Of a stretch of 64,000 nucleotides of DNA, positions 9,284-17,900 are shown piece after piece. The notes under the pieces were generated by a model that made no database searches, had not been told where the DNA came from, and saw only the letters and a list, made by a program, of their open reading frames with translations. How positions within the stretch are numbered: the first letter of the stretch is position 1; each line of letters opens with the position of its first letter. The position numbers and the translations under genes are program-made. This DNA comes from Candidatus Muproteobacteria bacterium (GTDB lineage Bacteria > Pseudomonadota > Gammaproteobacteria > Acidiferrobacterales > Sulfurifustaceae), in the NCBI GenBank assembly GCA_027449605.1, contig DAIDLH010000062.1, forward strand, positions 25,289 to 89,288. The letters run 5' to 3'.

Positions 9284-10431
9284 TGGAGCTGCATCGTTGC
9301 ATGCGCGACGGCCTTTTCCCGTTCCGGCTTTTGTTCCACCCGTGGTCCCTTCCGGCTGGGTCCAAAGGGATCGGCCAGCGGTTCGCCAACAAACAAACCT
9401 TGGCCCGGCCAGGCAACGCTTTTCCAATACGCTTCGATCAAGCGTTCCCCACGCAGATAGCGGTCAATGACGATTCCAGGTTGTGGAAATTTTTCCGGGA
9501 AATTGCATGGCTCGGAAACGGCCCCATAGCTGGCGGTCGCCCCTGCTTGCAGCCATCTAAGGATGCTCATTTGATCGTTACCTGTAAGCACACCGCCCGC
9601 CGAAGTCAGATGATCGGCGATCGCCCCAGGAACGAAACGGATGGAATCCAGCGCCAGCACCCGAATGATGCCTGTGAAATAAAAAAGGACATTTTTCCGG
9701 TTTTGAATGAAATTAGCCCGGACCAGACGAATGTCGAACGAGCTTCCCGAATATCGTTCGACGATTTCCGGATAGGCGACGGCGCGCACGTTGCGCGCCT
9801 TGTCGGAAGTGCTGACCAGATAACCCGTACCGTGAGGGAAGGAATGATCGGAAGCCACGCCCCGATCGATCAGTTTCTGCACTTCATCAAAGTTACGGCC
9901 GGCCAGCATCATGGTGGGGCGCAGCCCGTAGTCGTCGTACGGTCTATGGCTGTTGGAATTGAAATAAGCGCTCGGCCGCGTCGGACCGCATCCATTGGCG
10001 CAGAATGCCGCATCGAAGCCGGCCGCGAACGCCGTGGTGATAGACATGCAGTCGACGCGGTACGGCTGGGTCCATGCCAGCGCGTAGGCTTGTACGTGAC
10101 TGGGGGTCGCCCTATCGACCTCGACCTTGACCCTTTGGAATTCCGTGCGTGACATGGTGGAATGGCCCGGCGTAAACCGGACATGGATTATGTTGCGCTC
10201 AGGTATACGGCGACGGTACTTATAATATTCTGCAATCCGAAGGCTCGTCGGGTCAGCGTCATTTACGATAACCGCCAGATCCGATGCACCAAACTGGTTC
10301 GCCCCATTATTCCCGCCTGAGTTGTCAGCCCAAGCGATGCCAGTGGATACACTGGCGGATATCAGCATACCCGCTATCAGGCGGGTTATGCTTGCTGCTG
10401 GTAGAATACAAATAATATCTTTTTTAATCAA
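9280..10431 (-). CDS. TIGR03790-type secreted protein of exosortase/EPS loci, function unknown
   Basis: The 383-aa frame appears to start at TTG 10431 (MIKKDIICILP), giving a signal peptide that ends near GIAWA-DN. The mature part has SDLAVIVNDADPTSLRIAEYY, RRRIPERNIIHVRF, a Cys-rich FCANGCGPTRPSAYFNS segment, ATASYGAVSEPC and GLFVGEPLADPFGP. These match the uncharacterised TIGR03790 family, reported from genomes with exosortase-type polysaccharide systems. The layout is reminiscent of caspase-like or gingipain-like folds, but I cannot identify a catalytic pair with confidence. The stop overlaps the Sat-CysC start, implying translational coupling. Probable location: periplasm or cell surface. 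Confidence 0.78.
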   Translation of the reverse strand: MIKKDIICILPAASITRLIAGMLISASVSTGIAWADNSGGNNGANQFGASDLAVIVNDADPTSLRIAEYYKYRRRIPERNIIHVRFTPGHSTMSRTEFQRVKVEVDRATPSHVQAYALAWTQPYRVDCMSITTAFAAGFDAAFCANGCGPTRPSAYFNSNSHRPYDDYGLRPTMMLAGRNFDEVQKLIDRGVASDHSFPHGTGYLVSTSDKARNVRAVAYPEIVERYSGSSFDIRLVRANFIQNRKNVLFYFTGIIRVLALDSIRFVPGAIADHLTSAGGVLTGNDQMSILRWLQAGATASYGAVSEPCNFPEKFPQPGIVIDRYLRGERLIEAYWKSVAWPGQGLFVGEPLADPFGPSRKGPRVEQKPEREKAVAHATMQLQ

Positions 10432-10500
10432 ATAGATATTTTTTTTCCTTAAAGTGTATTGTTTTTATATGGCGGCCCTGTCGACTTGCTATCAATTGCC

Positions 10501-10529
10501 TTGACTAATAGCACCCCACTGAGCATATT
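10501..10529 (+). promoter_or_regulatory. Probable sigma70-type promoter of dsrE2
   Basis: TTGACT at 10501-10506 and CATATT at 10524-10529 are separated by 17 bp. They lie about 150 bp before the dsrE2 start in an otherwise gene-free gap. The -35 matches 5/6 and the -10 only 4/6, so this is plausible rather than certain; it would leave a ~145-nt leader. Confidence 0.4.
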
Positions 10530-10681
10530 AGCATTTCGGCTGATTCTTATACCAACTACTTAGCCGTTCACAGGGCCGCACGTGGGTGGTGCGCACGTTC
10601 GCAGCTAACGCGCGGACAACAGATCAACCCCCTGCTCGCCGAAAGCAGCCCGCGCTCAATCAACGTATTGGAGGAAGGTAA

Positions 10682-11293
10682 ATGTCGACTACAACGGTGC
10701 AAAAAACAGAAGGAAATCTCGAGCAGCAGATCAGTCAGTACCTGGACAAGGTTCTGCCGAAGAAACTGGAGGAGATCGAGGCCAACAAGACCCCAAGCAT
10801 GGCGATCATCGCCACCAAGGGCACGCTCGACTGGGCCTACCCTCCGTTCATCCTGGCCTCCACCGGATCCGCCCTTGGGTGGGATGTGTCGGTGTTCTTT
10901 ACCTTCTACGGTCTCCTGCTCCTGAAGAAGAATATCGACGCGGAAGTCAGCCCGCTGGGCAACCCCGCCATGCCGATGAAAATGCCGTTCGGACCGAAAT
11001 GGTTCCAGAATTTCGTGTGGCCGATGCCGAACCTGATCATGGCCGGCATCCCCGGATTCGAAAAAGTGGCCACGACGCTGATGAAGAAGACTTTCAAGAA
11101 CAAGGGCGTTGCGACGGTCGGCGAGCTGCGTGACCTGTGCCTCGAAGCGGGCGTCAAGATGATCGCCTGCCAGATGACGGTCGACGTGTTCGGCTTCAGC
11201 AAGGATGACTTCATTCCGGAAGTCAAAGACTACGTCGGTGCGACGTACTTCCTGCCGGTTGCGGCCAAGTCCGACGTCTGTCTGTTTATCTAA
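10682..11293 (+). CDS. dsrE2: DsrE2-family sulfur-carrier protein
   Basis: The 203-aa protein has a strong Shine-Dalgarno (GGAGGAAGG) just before ATG 10682. After a helical N-terminus it shows MAIIATKGTLDWAYPPFILA, an FFTFYGLLLLKK helix, the long FGPKWFQNFVWPMPNL insertion, and VKMIACQMTVDVFG, whose Cys is the conserved sulfur-binding residue of DsrE-like proteins. DsrE2 proteins shuttle sulfane sulfur with TusA and rhodanese to Dsr or sHdr oxidation systems, and the insertion may be membrane-associated. Usually rhd and tusA are adjacent; here neither is present, and the gene lies alone, opposite in strand to the EPS genes around it. It is the main hint that the organism oxidises sulfur. Confidence 0.88.
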   Translation: MSTTTVQKTEGNLEQQISQYLDKVLPKKLEEIEANKTPSMAIIATKGTLDWAYPPFILASTGSALGWDVSVFFTFYGLLLLKKNIDAEVSPLGNPAMPMKMPFGPKWFQNFVWPMPNLIMAGIPGFEKVATTLMKKTFKNKGVATVGELRDLCLEAGVKMIACQMTVDVFGFSKDDFIPEVKDYVGATYFLPVAAKSDVCLFI

Positions 11294-11317
11294 ACAAATC
11301 CGACTCAATTCGGTAAT

Positions 11318-11354
11318 AACCTCTCCGTAGATTCCCTACGGAGAGGTTTTTTTT
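11318..11354 (+). terminator. Rho-independent terminator after dsrE2
   Basis: A 13-bp perfect stem (AACCTCTCCGTAG / CTACGGAGAGGTT) with a 5-nt loop is followed by a run of T, 25 bp after the dsrE2 stop. The last codons and stop of the convergent galE gene lie inside the downstream half, so the hairpin could also limit galE readthrough, although no strong T tract exists in that direction. Confidence 0.9.
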
Positions 11355-12340
11355 CGCCTGGATTCTTTCGAGTGCCAGGCCCAGGCCGTCTCGATAATCG
11401 TGCGCAGACTCTCGAACCGGGGTTTCCACCCGAGTTCCTTCCGGATTTTTCCTGAGTCGGCAACGAGCATTGCCGGATCACCGGCGCGCCTGTCGGCCGG
11501 TACCGTGGGAATTTCATGGCCGGTTACCGCACGGGCAAGCTTGATGACTTCCTGCACCGAATGCCCCTTGCTGTTTCCAAGGTTATAGACGGCGTTGCCT
11601 CCACCCGTCATGAGGTGGCGCAACGCGAACAGATGGGCTTGTGCCAGATCGTTGACGTGCACGTAATCGCGTATGCAAGTGCCGTCCGGCGTCGGGTAGT
11701 CCGTGCCGAATATTTTGATCGTCGCGCGCTCGCCGGTGGCGACCTGCAATATCAGCGGAATGAGATGGGTTTCGGGCTCGTGCCGCTCCCCTATCGTGCC
11801 GGACGGATCGGCGCCGGCGGCGTTGAAATAGCGCAACGACACATAGCGGAAATCGCTTGCGGCGGCGTTATCCGCCAACATCCGCTCCACCGCGAGTTTC
11901 GTGGCACCATAGGGGTTGGTGGGCACACAAGGATCGCCTTCGTGTAACGGCTGCGCCTCGCGCGGTTCTCCATAAACCGCCGCGGTGGATGAGAAAATAA
12001 AATTCCGAACGCCATGGCGCGCCATGGCGTCAAGCAACACCACGGTGTTTGCAACGTTATTCCGGTAGTAATCCAGCGGCTTGGACACCGATTCGCCGAC
12101 GAGCGAAAAGGCGGCAAAATGCATGACGGCGGCGATCCGGTGCTGCGCAAAAACCCGATCCAGCTGCGCCGCGTCGCCCAGATCGCCTTGAATAAATGTT
12201 CCGCCAGGAACTAAATCACGGTGCCCGCGAGAAAGGTTATCCAGCACCACGACCGCATGACCGGCGTGCAGCAGATCCAGCACCATGTGCGAGCCGATAT
12301 AGCCCGCGCCACCGACAACGAGTATGGTTTCGTCAGCCAT
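11336..12340 (-). CDS. galE: UDP-glucose 4-epimerase
   Basis: The 334-aa short-chain dehydrogenase/reductase has the NAD-binding GGAGYIGS (residues 10-17), VLDNLSRGHRD, catalytic Ser in IFSSTAAVYG and YxxxK in NPYGATK, and substrate residues RYFNAAGADPSG. Length and motifs match GalE closely. It interconverts UDP-glucose and UDP-galactose, supplying galactose donors for the EPS and possibly LPS genes around it. Its last codons run into the dsrE2 terminator hairpin, and it is separated from the XrtA-ATPase gene upstream by a repeat-bearing gap. The C-terminal SKESRRKKTSP tail is a little longer and more basic than usual. Confidence 0.96.
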   Translation of the reverse strand: MADETILVVGGAGYIGSHMVLDLLHAGHAVVVLDNLSRGHRDLVPGGTFIQGDLGDAAQLDRVFAQHRIAAVMHFAAFSLVGESVSKPLDYYRNNVANTVVLLDAMARHGVRNFIFSSTAAVYGEPREAQPLHEGDPCVPTNPYGATKLAVERMLADNAAASDFRYVSLRYFNAAGADPSGTIGERHEPETHLIPLILQVATGERATIKIFGTDYPTPDGTCIRDYVHVNDLAQAHLFALRHLMTGGGNAVYNLGNSKGHSVQEVIKLARAVTGHEIPTVPADRRAGDPAMLVADSGKIRKELGWKPRFESLRTIIETAWAWHSKESRRKKTSP

Positions 12341-12378
12341 GTCCAGACAACTCTATCTAGAATCCATATCAAAACTGT

Positions 12379-12501
12379 TTTCCCCTTCCCCTTGCGGGAG
12401 GGGGTTAGGGGGAGGGGGAAAACTGGATCGAACAAGATACTGAATTTCCCGAAGGTCTTTTTCACCCCCACCTGGCCCTCCCCCATCAAGGGGGAGGGAA
12501 T
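12379..12501. repeat. Pair of G/C-tract palindromic intergenic repeats
   Basis: Two related hairpin-forming units of the type CCCCTTCCCC-TTGCGGG-AGGGGG (12379-12422) and CCCTCCCCCATCAAGGGGGAGGG (about 12461-12501) flank ~40 bp. The same type of unit occurs at 20069-20199. They look like a dispersed REP-like family found between genes; each may also act as an mRNA-stabilising or terminating hairpin. Confidence 0.6.
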
Positions 12502-12554
12502 CTAATTTTAAGACAGGCTCTAGTCAGTTGATTTTCCGTCCGCCGGGAGAGGTA

Positions 12555-13811
12555 TCAGCCCCGACCGATCAGGGAGGTAAGCTTGAGAGTCAATTTACGC
12601 CCGATGTCCGATATAGCCCCGCTGACACCGGCCGAAGAGCTGTCATTGAACAGGACCGGGATCCGGCATTCTTCTCGTACCCGGTCGATCAACCGCTCCA
12701 GATCGTAGGGACGGCGGGCAATGCCTTCGTCCAAATCCATCAGCAGCACTTCCACATTCTCTCCGCGCACTTGCGAGACAAGATCTTCGCCCACGGGAAC
12801 CGCCGCGACAACCTGAAACCCCGACCGCTCGAGGATGGCCTTGAGATAGCTGCGTTGTCTCTCCGAGTCTGAAGCAATCGCAACGCGCAATTTGTGTTTT
12901 GCGCCCTTGGCGGCGCGTCCATTTCCGCCCGCTGGAGACTCCTGTTCCGGCACGTCACCCGGGCTTGGGGTCGACTCTGTTTTATCGGACTGCTTGAGCG
13001 GTACGATTCGTCCCAGCTGCTTATCCCGCACGACATCCTCGGCCAGCTGCCTTCCGATATGCTGAGTCTGCTCGGCATATCCGTATACAAGCGTGGTGTC
13101 GCACAGAAGATTGATCAATCGCGGAGTACCGCCGCTGTAACGGAAAATGACGTCGCATGCTTCATCGTCGAATATGTCCGGATTTCCGCCGGCGATGCCG
13201 AGCCGATGGCGTATATAGTTACGTGTCTCTTCGGCGTTGAGCGGCTCGAGGTTATAGTCCACCGCTATGCGCTGAGCAAACTGTTCCAGTCGCGGGTCTC
13301 TCAGGTTGTCGCGCAAGCCCGGTTGTCCGGCCAGTATCACCTGTAATATCTGATCCTTCTCGCTATTAACATTGGAGAGCATGCGCAGCTCTTCCAGGGC
13401 CTGATGGCTCATGTTCTGCGCTTCATCGACAATCAGGATAACGCGCTTGTTTGCCGCATATTGCTTGATCAGGAAATCCATGAAGGTCTTGTACATGTCG
13501 ACCTTGTCTTTGGTGGCGCACTCGAGGTTGAACGCCAGCAAAATCCACTGCAACAGTTCGCCGAATGACTGGTGCGTGTTGGTAATCAACCCGACTACCG
13601 TATCGCGCTCCATCTGGTTGAGGAGCTGACGAATCAGCGTGGTTTTTCCGGTACCAATATCGCCCGAAATGACACTGAAACTGGCCTGGTTCATCAGGCC
13701 ATACTCCAGCAGCGTCAGCGCCATGCGGTGCTTCTTGCTGGGATACAGAAATTCCGGATCGGGCAACAGCGAGAAAGGTTTGCTGCGAAAGCCGTAAAAT
13801 GTCTCGTACAT
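12555..13811 (-). CDS. XrtA-locus AAA ATPase (TIGR03015/ExeA type) with C-terminal receiver-like domain
   Basis: Residues 1-275 are the exosortase-locus secretion ATPase: MYETFYGFRSKPFSLLPDPE, Walker A SGDIGTGKTT (49-58), Walker B VILIVDEAQ (124-132), a sensor-type ILAGQPGLRD and RYSGGTPRLIN. After a Ser/Pro/Gly-rich linker (about 276-305) a second alpha/beta domain follows (308-418): KLRVAIASDSERQRSYLKAI, VEVLLMDLDEG with candidate phosphoacceptor D359, and IPVLFNDSS. This resembles a divergent CheY receiver, with only one acidic residue (D315) in the usual acid pocket. The typical family protein ends near 270-350 aa, so the extension is extra. It lies 2 bp from the BY-kinase gene in one operon. 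Confidence 0.88.
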   Translation of the reverse strand: MYETFYGFRSKPFSLLPDPEFLYPSKKHRMALTLLEYGLMNQASFSVISGDIGTGKTTLIRQLLNQMERDTVVGLITNTHQSFGELLQWILLAFNLECATKDKVDMYKTFMDFLIKQYAANKRVILIVDEAQNMSHQALEELRMLSNVNSEKDQILQVILAGQPGLRDNLRDPRLEQFAQRIAVDYNLEPLNAEETRNYIRHRLGIAGGNPDIFDDEACDVIFRYSGGTPRLINLLCDTTLVYGYAEQTQHIGRQLAEDVVRDKQLGRIVPLKQSDKTESTPSPGDVPEQESPAGGNGRAAKGAKHKLRVAIASDSERQRSYLKAILERSGFQVVAAVPVGEDLVSQVRGENVEVLLMDLDEGIARRPYDLERLIDRVREECRIPVLFNDSSSAGVSGAISDIGRKLTLKLTSLIGRG

Positions 13812-13813
13812 GA

Positions 13814-14725
13814 CTAATCTTTAGTCTTTCGCAGGCGATTGAGCCAGCCGGTCAACATCGTTCTGGTCAAAAGCACGCGATTTTGAAAACCGGGAAACCA
13901 TTTTTTAGATGAGTCAGCGTCATCTTGCGACATCCTGGTCCAGGACTTGTTCAACACCGTGCCGATGACGTTGGTGCTCTGCTGCAGCATGTCTACGGCC
14001 CGCTTCGCGTCCTCCGCCTGGGTTTTACCATCCTCCACGACGAGCAAAGCCGCGTCGACATAAGGCGAGAACGCAAGCGCATCGGCTGCGCTCAATACCG
14101 GCGGCAAATCGAACAATACGATCCTCGAGGGGTAACGCGCTTTCAGTTCCTCCACGAGCCTCGTCATCTTGGGCGAATTCAGCATTTCGGCGGAATTGCC
14201 GAGCGGCTTGCCTCCCGGCAATATCACAAAACCGGGAAACTCCTGGGGATGAACCAATAGCTCGGATAGCGGTTTGTTGCCCGTGAGGTAATCGCTCAAC
14301 CCGTATTCCGCCTCTATGCCGAAATAGCGATGGATGCCGGGATGCCGAAGATCTGCGTCTACCAGCAGCACGGTATAGTTGACCTCCAGCGCCAGACTGG
14401 CCGCGAGATTGATAGCCGTCAATGTCTTGCCTTCGTTAAGGCCGGGACTTGTGATGGCCAGGGAATTCCAGCCTTTTTCACGCAGACGCTGCAATACTTG
14501 CGTGCGCAATATCTTGTACGCGTCGGAAAAGGCATCCTGATCCAGCCCGCAAATTATCCGCCTCGCCCGCAGAACGTCCTCAGCGACGTGCACCGTCCGA
14601 GTCTGTGTGTAGGTAACCGCTTCCGGAGCGCTTGCGTCGCCGGATTTCAGCGATGGTGTCGATACTCCACCCGATTGCTGCCGCTCTAATCGCGCTTTTT
14701 CAAGCGCCTGCTTGATCCGTTCCAT
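13814..14725 (-). CDS. BY-kinase-like P-loop ATPase of EPS locus (CpsD/CapB/TIGR03018 type)
   Basis: The 303-aa cytoplasmic protein begins MERIKQALEKARLERQQ, as in the exosortase-locus tyrosine autokinases. It has Walker A SPGLNEGKT (near residue 93), Walker A' LLVDADLRHP (near 121) and Walker B VLFDLPPVLSAADALA. The C-terminal tail, normally Tyr-rich in BY-kinases, has no Tyr (ends GWLNRLRKTKD). It may therefore act as an ATPase switch for the Wzz-type partner rather than a classic autokinase; this is inference. It sits between the Wzz-like gene and the ATPase gene, as in other XrtA loci, and would regulate EPS polymerisation and export. Confidence 0.88.
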   Translation of the reverse strand: MERIKQALEKARLERQQSGGVSTPSLKSGDASAPEAVTYTQTRTVHVAEDVLRARRIICGLDQDAFSDAYKILRTQVLQRLREKGWNSLAITSPGLNEGKTLTAINLAASLALEVNYTVLLVDADLRHPGIHRYFGIEAEYGLSDYLTGNKPLSELLVHPQEFPGFVILPGGKPLGNSAEMLNSPKMTRLVEELKARYPSRIVLFDLPPVLSAADALAFSPYVDAALLVVEDGKTQAEDAKRAVDMLQQSTNVIGTVLNKSWTRMSQDDADSSKKWFPGFQNRVLLTRTMLTGWLNRLRKTKD

Positions 14726-14791
14726 AAATTGGGGCTGGTCAAATCAATTGTGTGCTGAATATAAACGGGGTATTGGGGGCGATAACCGTTT

Positions 14792-16546
14792 TTAACCGCC
14801 GACAACGTTGTCTACTTTGCGCAATCCTTTGAACCACAGTACATCCAGTGGGGTCCAGAAGAAATGAACGAGCACAAGAAACAATACAAAACTGCTCGCT
14901 AAAACTGTAATAACGATTCTTTTTGTTTTCACGATATGCGCGATGTCTTCGTCGTTACGCAGATACGGAATCACCGACAGGGGCGGCGCTTCCAGCACCG
15001 CTATCACGCCGCGCGCGCCACGAACCGAGCTGTCCATGCTCTCGCCGACCGCGGCATATCCTATGCCACCGGCCATGGACAACAAGAACCCCAAAATGAT
15101 GATCGCCGGACGATTTGGTTTTACCGGCTGTTCCGGAAGCTGCGGAGGATCGATCAGGGAGAAACGTTCGCCTTTGCGTTCTTTCTCCATTTCCTGACCG
15201 ACCTGGGCCTCGTTTCGTTTCGAGGAAATCTCCTGATATCGCTTCACGGAATTATCGTAGTCCCTCGTAAGCTCCAGGTATTTGCGTTCAACCTCAGGGG
15301 CCTGTTGCAAGCGCTTTTCATATTCAGCAACCTTTACTCTCAATGAATCGCGCTGCGCGGCAATCGCCTGCATCTGGCTTTTGATTCCTTCAAGCTGGGC
15401 CTGAAAAGTAAGATAAGCGGGGTTATCCGGCTTTTCCTTGGCCACTTCCGTCTCAGGCGCGGGCTTTTGCTTGATGGCGGCTTCCTGAGCTGCCACGGCC
15501 TTCTCCAGGCGGATAACATCCGGATGATCGGGCGAGTATTTTTCCCGTGCCGTAGCGAGCTGGGCGCGCAAAGCGGCAAGTGCTTTGGCCTGTTCGGATG
15601 AAGAATCAACCGAGCCGGTTTTTTTTTCCAAAACTTCGATTTGGCGCCGTAAACGGACCACATCCGGATGATCGGGTGCATATTTAGCCGTTGCACTGAT
15701 ATATTGCGACCGCAGCATTTTGATCTGTGTCACGGGGTCTAATACCCGGTCACCACTGTCATCGACCGTGGGGGTCATCGGATTGATTTGCGCCAACTGC
15801 CCTTCCAGATAAAATTTGCGATCATCCAAGGAACGCGCCTGACTCTCCAGGTCGCTCAGGTCCCTCTCAGCACGCTCCCTCAGCTGCATGTTAAGTTGAG
15901 TCAACTCCGGAAGACGACCCGCGTTCTTTTCCTTGAAGGCAGCAAGTTGCGTTTCGAGTTCGCCGATATGCTGATGAAGCCTGTCAGCCTCCGTGTTGAG
16001 AAAGGAATACGTTTCAGACGCTTTTTCGGTCCGATTCTTGAGATTTTCGTTCAAGTAAAGGGTGGTCAGTTCATTGGCAACCTTCTGGGCGACTTCAGCG
16101 CCTTCGCCATCAAATGACAAGGTAAAAGCAATGGTTGCCGGCGTCGGGCGACCGGTGCGAGGGTCGACCACATCCGCGTTGATCATGTCCACTTTGACAT
16201 CGTTACGCATGCGATCGAGGATATCTTCGGTCGTTTCCACCTTGCGTTTTTTGTGATAAAGATCGTATTTCTCGATGATCTGCATGAGATTGGCGCGCGT
16301 CATGACACGCTGCGTGATCGTCTGAATACGCTGCGTGGCATAACTCGTGATTGTCGATCTGATCAGGTCGGGCGGAATTTCCTGCTCCTCGATCAGGATG
16401 GTTGCCGTTGAGCGGTACACCGGAGGCCATAACACCGCCGCGATAACGCTGACGACAAAAATCACCGCCGCGACGGATAGAATCGATGTCCGGCGCCGGC
16501 GAAACGCGTCGAGATAATCTCTTAATTCTTTGGTCTGCTCTTCCAT
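14792..16546 (-). CDS. Wzz/GumC-type polysaccharide chain-length protein, exosortase-locus subfamily
   Basis: The 584-aa inner-membrane protein has TM1 at about 22-40, PPVYRSTATILIEEQ after it (the Wzz N-terminal motif), a long periplasmic coiled-coil section (about 180-440), a Pro-rich LIDPPQLPEQPVKPNRP before a hydrophobic stretch near 485-500, and a last TM near 547-565. Inside the coiled coil, KYAPDHPDVVRL (288-299) and KYSPDHPDVIRL (336-347) are near-copies 48 residues apart. The family sets polymer chain length and works with the adjacent BY-kinase-like ATPase. Length and layout match the PEP-CTERM-locus subgroup. Confidence 0.9.
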   Translation of the reverse strand: MEEQTKELRDYLDAFRRRRTSILSVAAVIFVVSVIAAVLWPPVYRSTATILIEEQEIPPDLIRSTITSYATQRIQTITQRVMTRANLMQIIEKYDLYHKKRKVETTEDILDRMRNDVKVDMINADVVDPRTGRPTPATIAFTLSFDGEGAEVAQKVANELTTLYLNENLKNRTEKASETYSFLNTEADRLHQHIGELETQLAAFKEKNAGRLPELTQLNMQLRERAERDLSDLESQARSLDDRKFYLEGQLAQINPMTPTVDDSGDRVLDPVTQIKMLRSQYISATAKYAPDHPDVVRLRRQIEVLEKKTGSVDSSSEQAKALAALRAQLATAREKYSPDHPDVIRLEKAVAAQEAAIKQKPAPETEVAKEKPDNPAYLTFQAQLEGIKSQMQAIAAQRDSLRVKVAEYEKRLQQAPEVERKYLELTRDYDNSVKRYQEISSKRNEAQVGQEMEKERKGERFSLIDPPQLPEQPVKPNRPAIIILGFLLSMAGGIGYAAVGESMDSSVRGARGVIAVLEAPPLSVIPYLRNDEDIAHIVKTKRIVITVLASSFVLFLVLVHFFWTPLDVLWFKGLRKVDNVVGG

Positions 16547-16655
16547 TTTGCGAACTTCAATTTCAGTTTACATGTTTCAAAGTTGGCTGATTTTACAGCC
16601 TTGCGCGCCTGGGTGCTTGCACAATTGCATTATCTCAATATTAAGTCATTGATTC

Positions 16656-17900
16656 TTATCTCGAAACGCTCATCCTGGGCCAGGCATATCGCACGGTCAA
16701 ATAAGTGGCATTCGATGAGGCCGGCTCATTCTCAACCGCCCGTTTGATATACGTATACCGGTAAGTTAAATCCGCGCTCCATTCCTGCATCCACATCCAA
16801 TGCAAGCCGGGTTCGATTGTATAAAAATGACTATTGACGCTTGCTACATTACCCGTTTCCGAGCTGGACTTATAATTTCTTGCGGAAATGTTTCCCGTCA
16901 GCTTTGAAGAAAACTGTCGGCTAAGCGTTACATTCTGCGAGTCGGTTTGTATCTGTGCCCCCAGTCCGCTGGGATTAACTTCCCTGCGAAAGCCGACCTG
17001 AAGTCGGGTCGTTTCATATTTTTTTTCCAGACTGCCGTTGAATGTTGAGCTCGATCCTTTACTAAACACTGTTGCATTGACAAACTGAATACAACGCCCC
17101 GAAGGCCCCAACGTAACGGTGCAAACAAACCCGATTTGTTCGTTGGAAGTCTTGCGCGCGCCTGCCGACAGGGTCCCACGAACGGTTTCAGAAAACGTCC
17201 GCGTGATACCGGCCTGATACAAGGCACTTTTAGATTCAAAAGTCGTCGCGGGGACATTGAAAATGGAATACCCGGCAGAAAAGAAAATCTGGTCCTTGGG
17301 GTCGAACTGATTCGTCAACTGGGCGGAAACAGCGCGCGTGCTGTAATCAAAACGCCCGACTCTTTTTCCATCCACATAAGAAACGCTATTGAATGAATAG
17401 GTAAGTTGCAATTGCGTCAATTCATTCATTGCCCAAGTCCACGAAGGATTTACACTGCGTGTATCGTATGCCTTTTGAACCTGGATCAGGACTGCGTCCG
17501 GGTTGATCTGCTCACTGGCAAGCGTTGAACTCTTCGACATCGATCCAGCTACCTGCCAAGTGCTGCGCTCGGTTCTGTAGGATGTGAGCAGGTTGTAATA
17601 CCGATCATCTCTGTCCAGGCCGCTCTCGCCGGAAAATCGTTTTTGCACCGCTTCCACGCTACCGGTAATCTGCCAGATGTCTGAACTCACTCCCAAGTCC
17701 AGCCTGGGTGAAACCGTGGAACCCGTAACGCTGTTGTGCGGCTGTATTGTCAACCGGGCGTTGTCATTGTGCTCCAGACCTGCGCGCACGGAAGGTTGAG
17801 ATGACCATTCCGCCGCCTGGGCTGAACGCGGATCAGACACTATAAGCGGCACACAAACTACCCATGACAAAATCGCAATAAAATAGAACGGTACGCGCAT
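16656..17900 (-). CDS. Putative outer-membrane beta-barrel protein of the EPS locus
   Basis: The 414-aa protein has a signal peptide ending SAQA-AEW near residue 31. The rest is rich in alternating polar/hydrophobic strands and aromatic girdle residues (WQITGSVEAVQKRF, TQLQLTYSFNSVSY, KLTGNISARNYKS, WSADLTYRYTYIKRA), as expected for 14-18-strand barrels. It ends YLTVRYAWPRMSVSR rather than in a terminal Phe. It leads the gene order wzz-BY kinase-ATPase, where other exosortase loci have an outer-membrane protein of the TIGR03016 type; it is probably that functional equivalent, perhaps aiding EPS export. Homology to a named family is not certain. Confidence 0.72.
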   Translation of the reverse strand: MRVPFYFIAILSWVVCVPLIVSDPRSAQAAEWSSQPSVRAGLEHNDNARLTIQPHNSVTGSTVSPRLDLGVSSDIWQITGSVEAVQKRFSGESGLDRDDRYYNLLTSYRTERSTWQVAGSMSKSSTLASEQINPDAVLIQVQKAYDTRSVNPSWTWAMNELTQLQLTYSFNSVSYVDGKRVGRFDYSTRAVSAQLTNQFDPKDQIFFSAGYSIFNVPATTFESKSALYQAGITRTFSETVRGTLSAGARKTSNEQIGFVCTVTLGPSGRCIQFVNATVFSKGSSSTFNGSLEKKYETTRLQVGFRREVNPSGLGAQIQTDSQNVTLSRQFSSKLTGNISARNYKSSSETGNVASVNSHFYTIEPGLHWMWMQEWSADLTYRYTYIKRAVENEPASSNATYLTVRYAWPRMSVSR

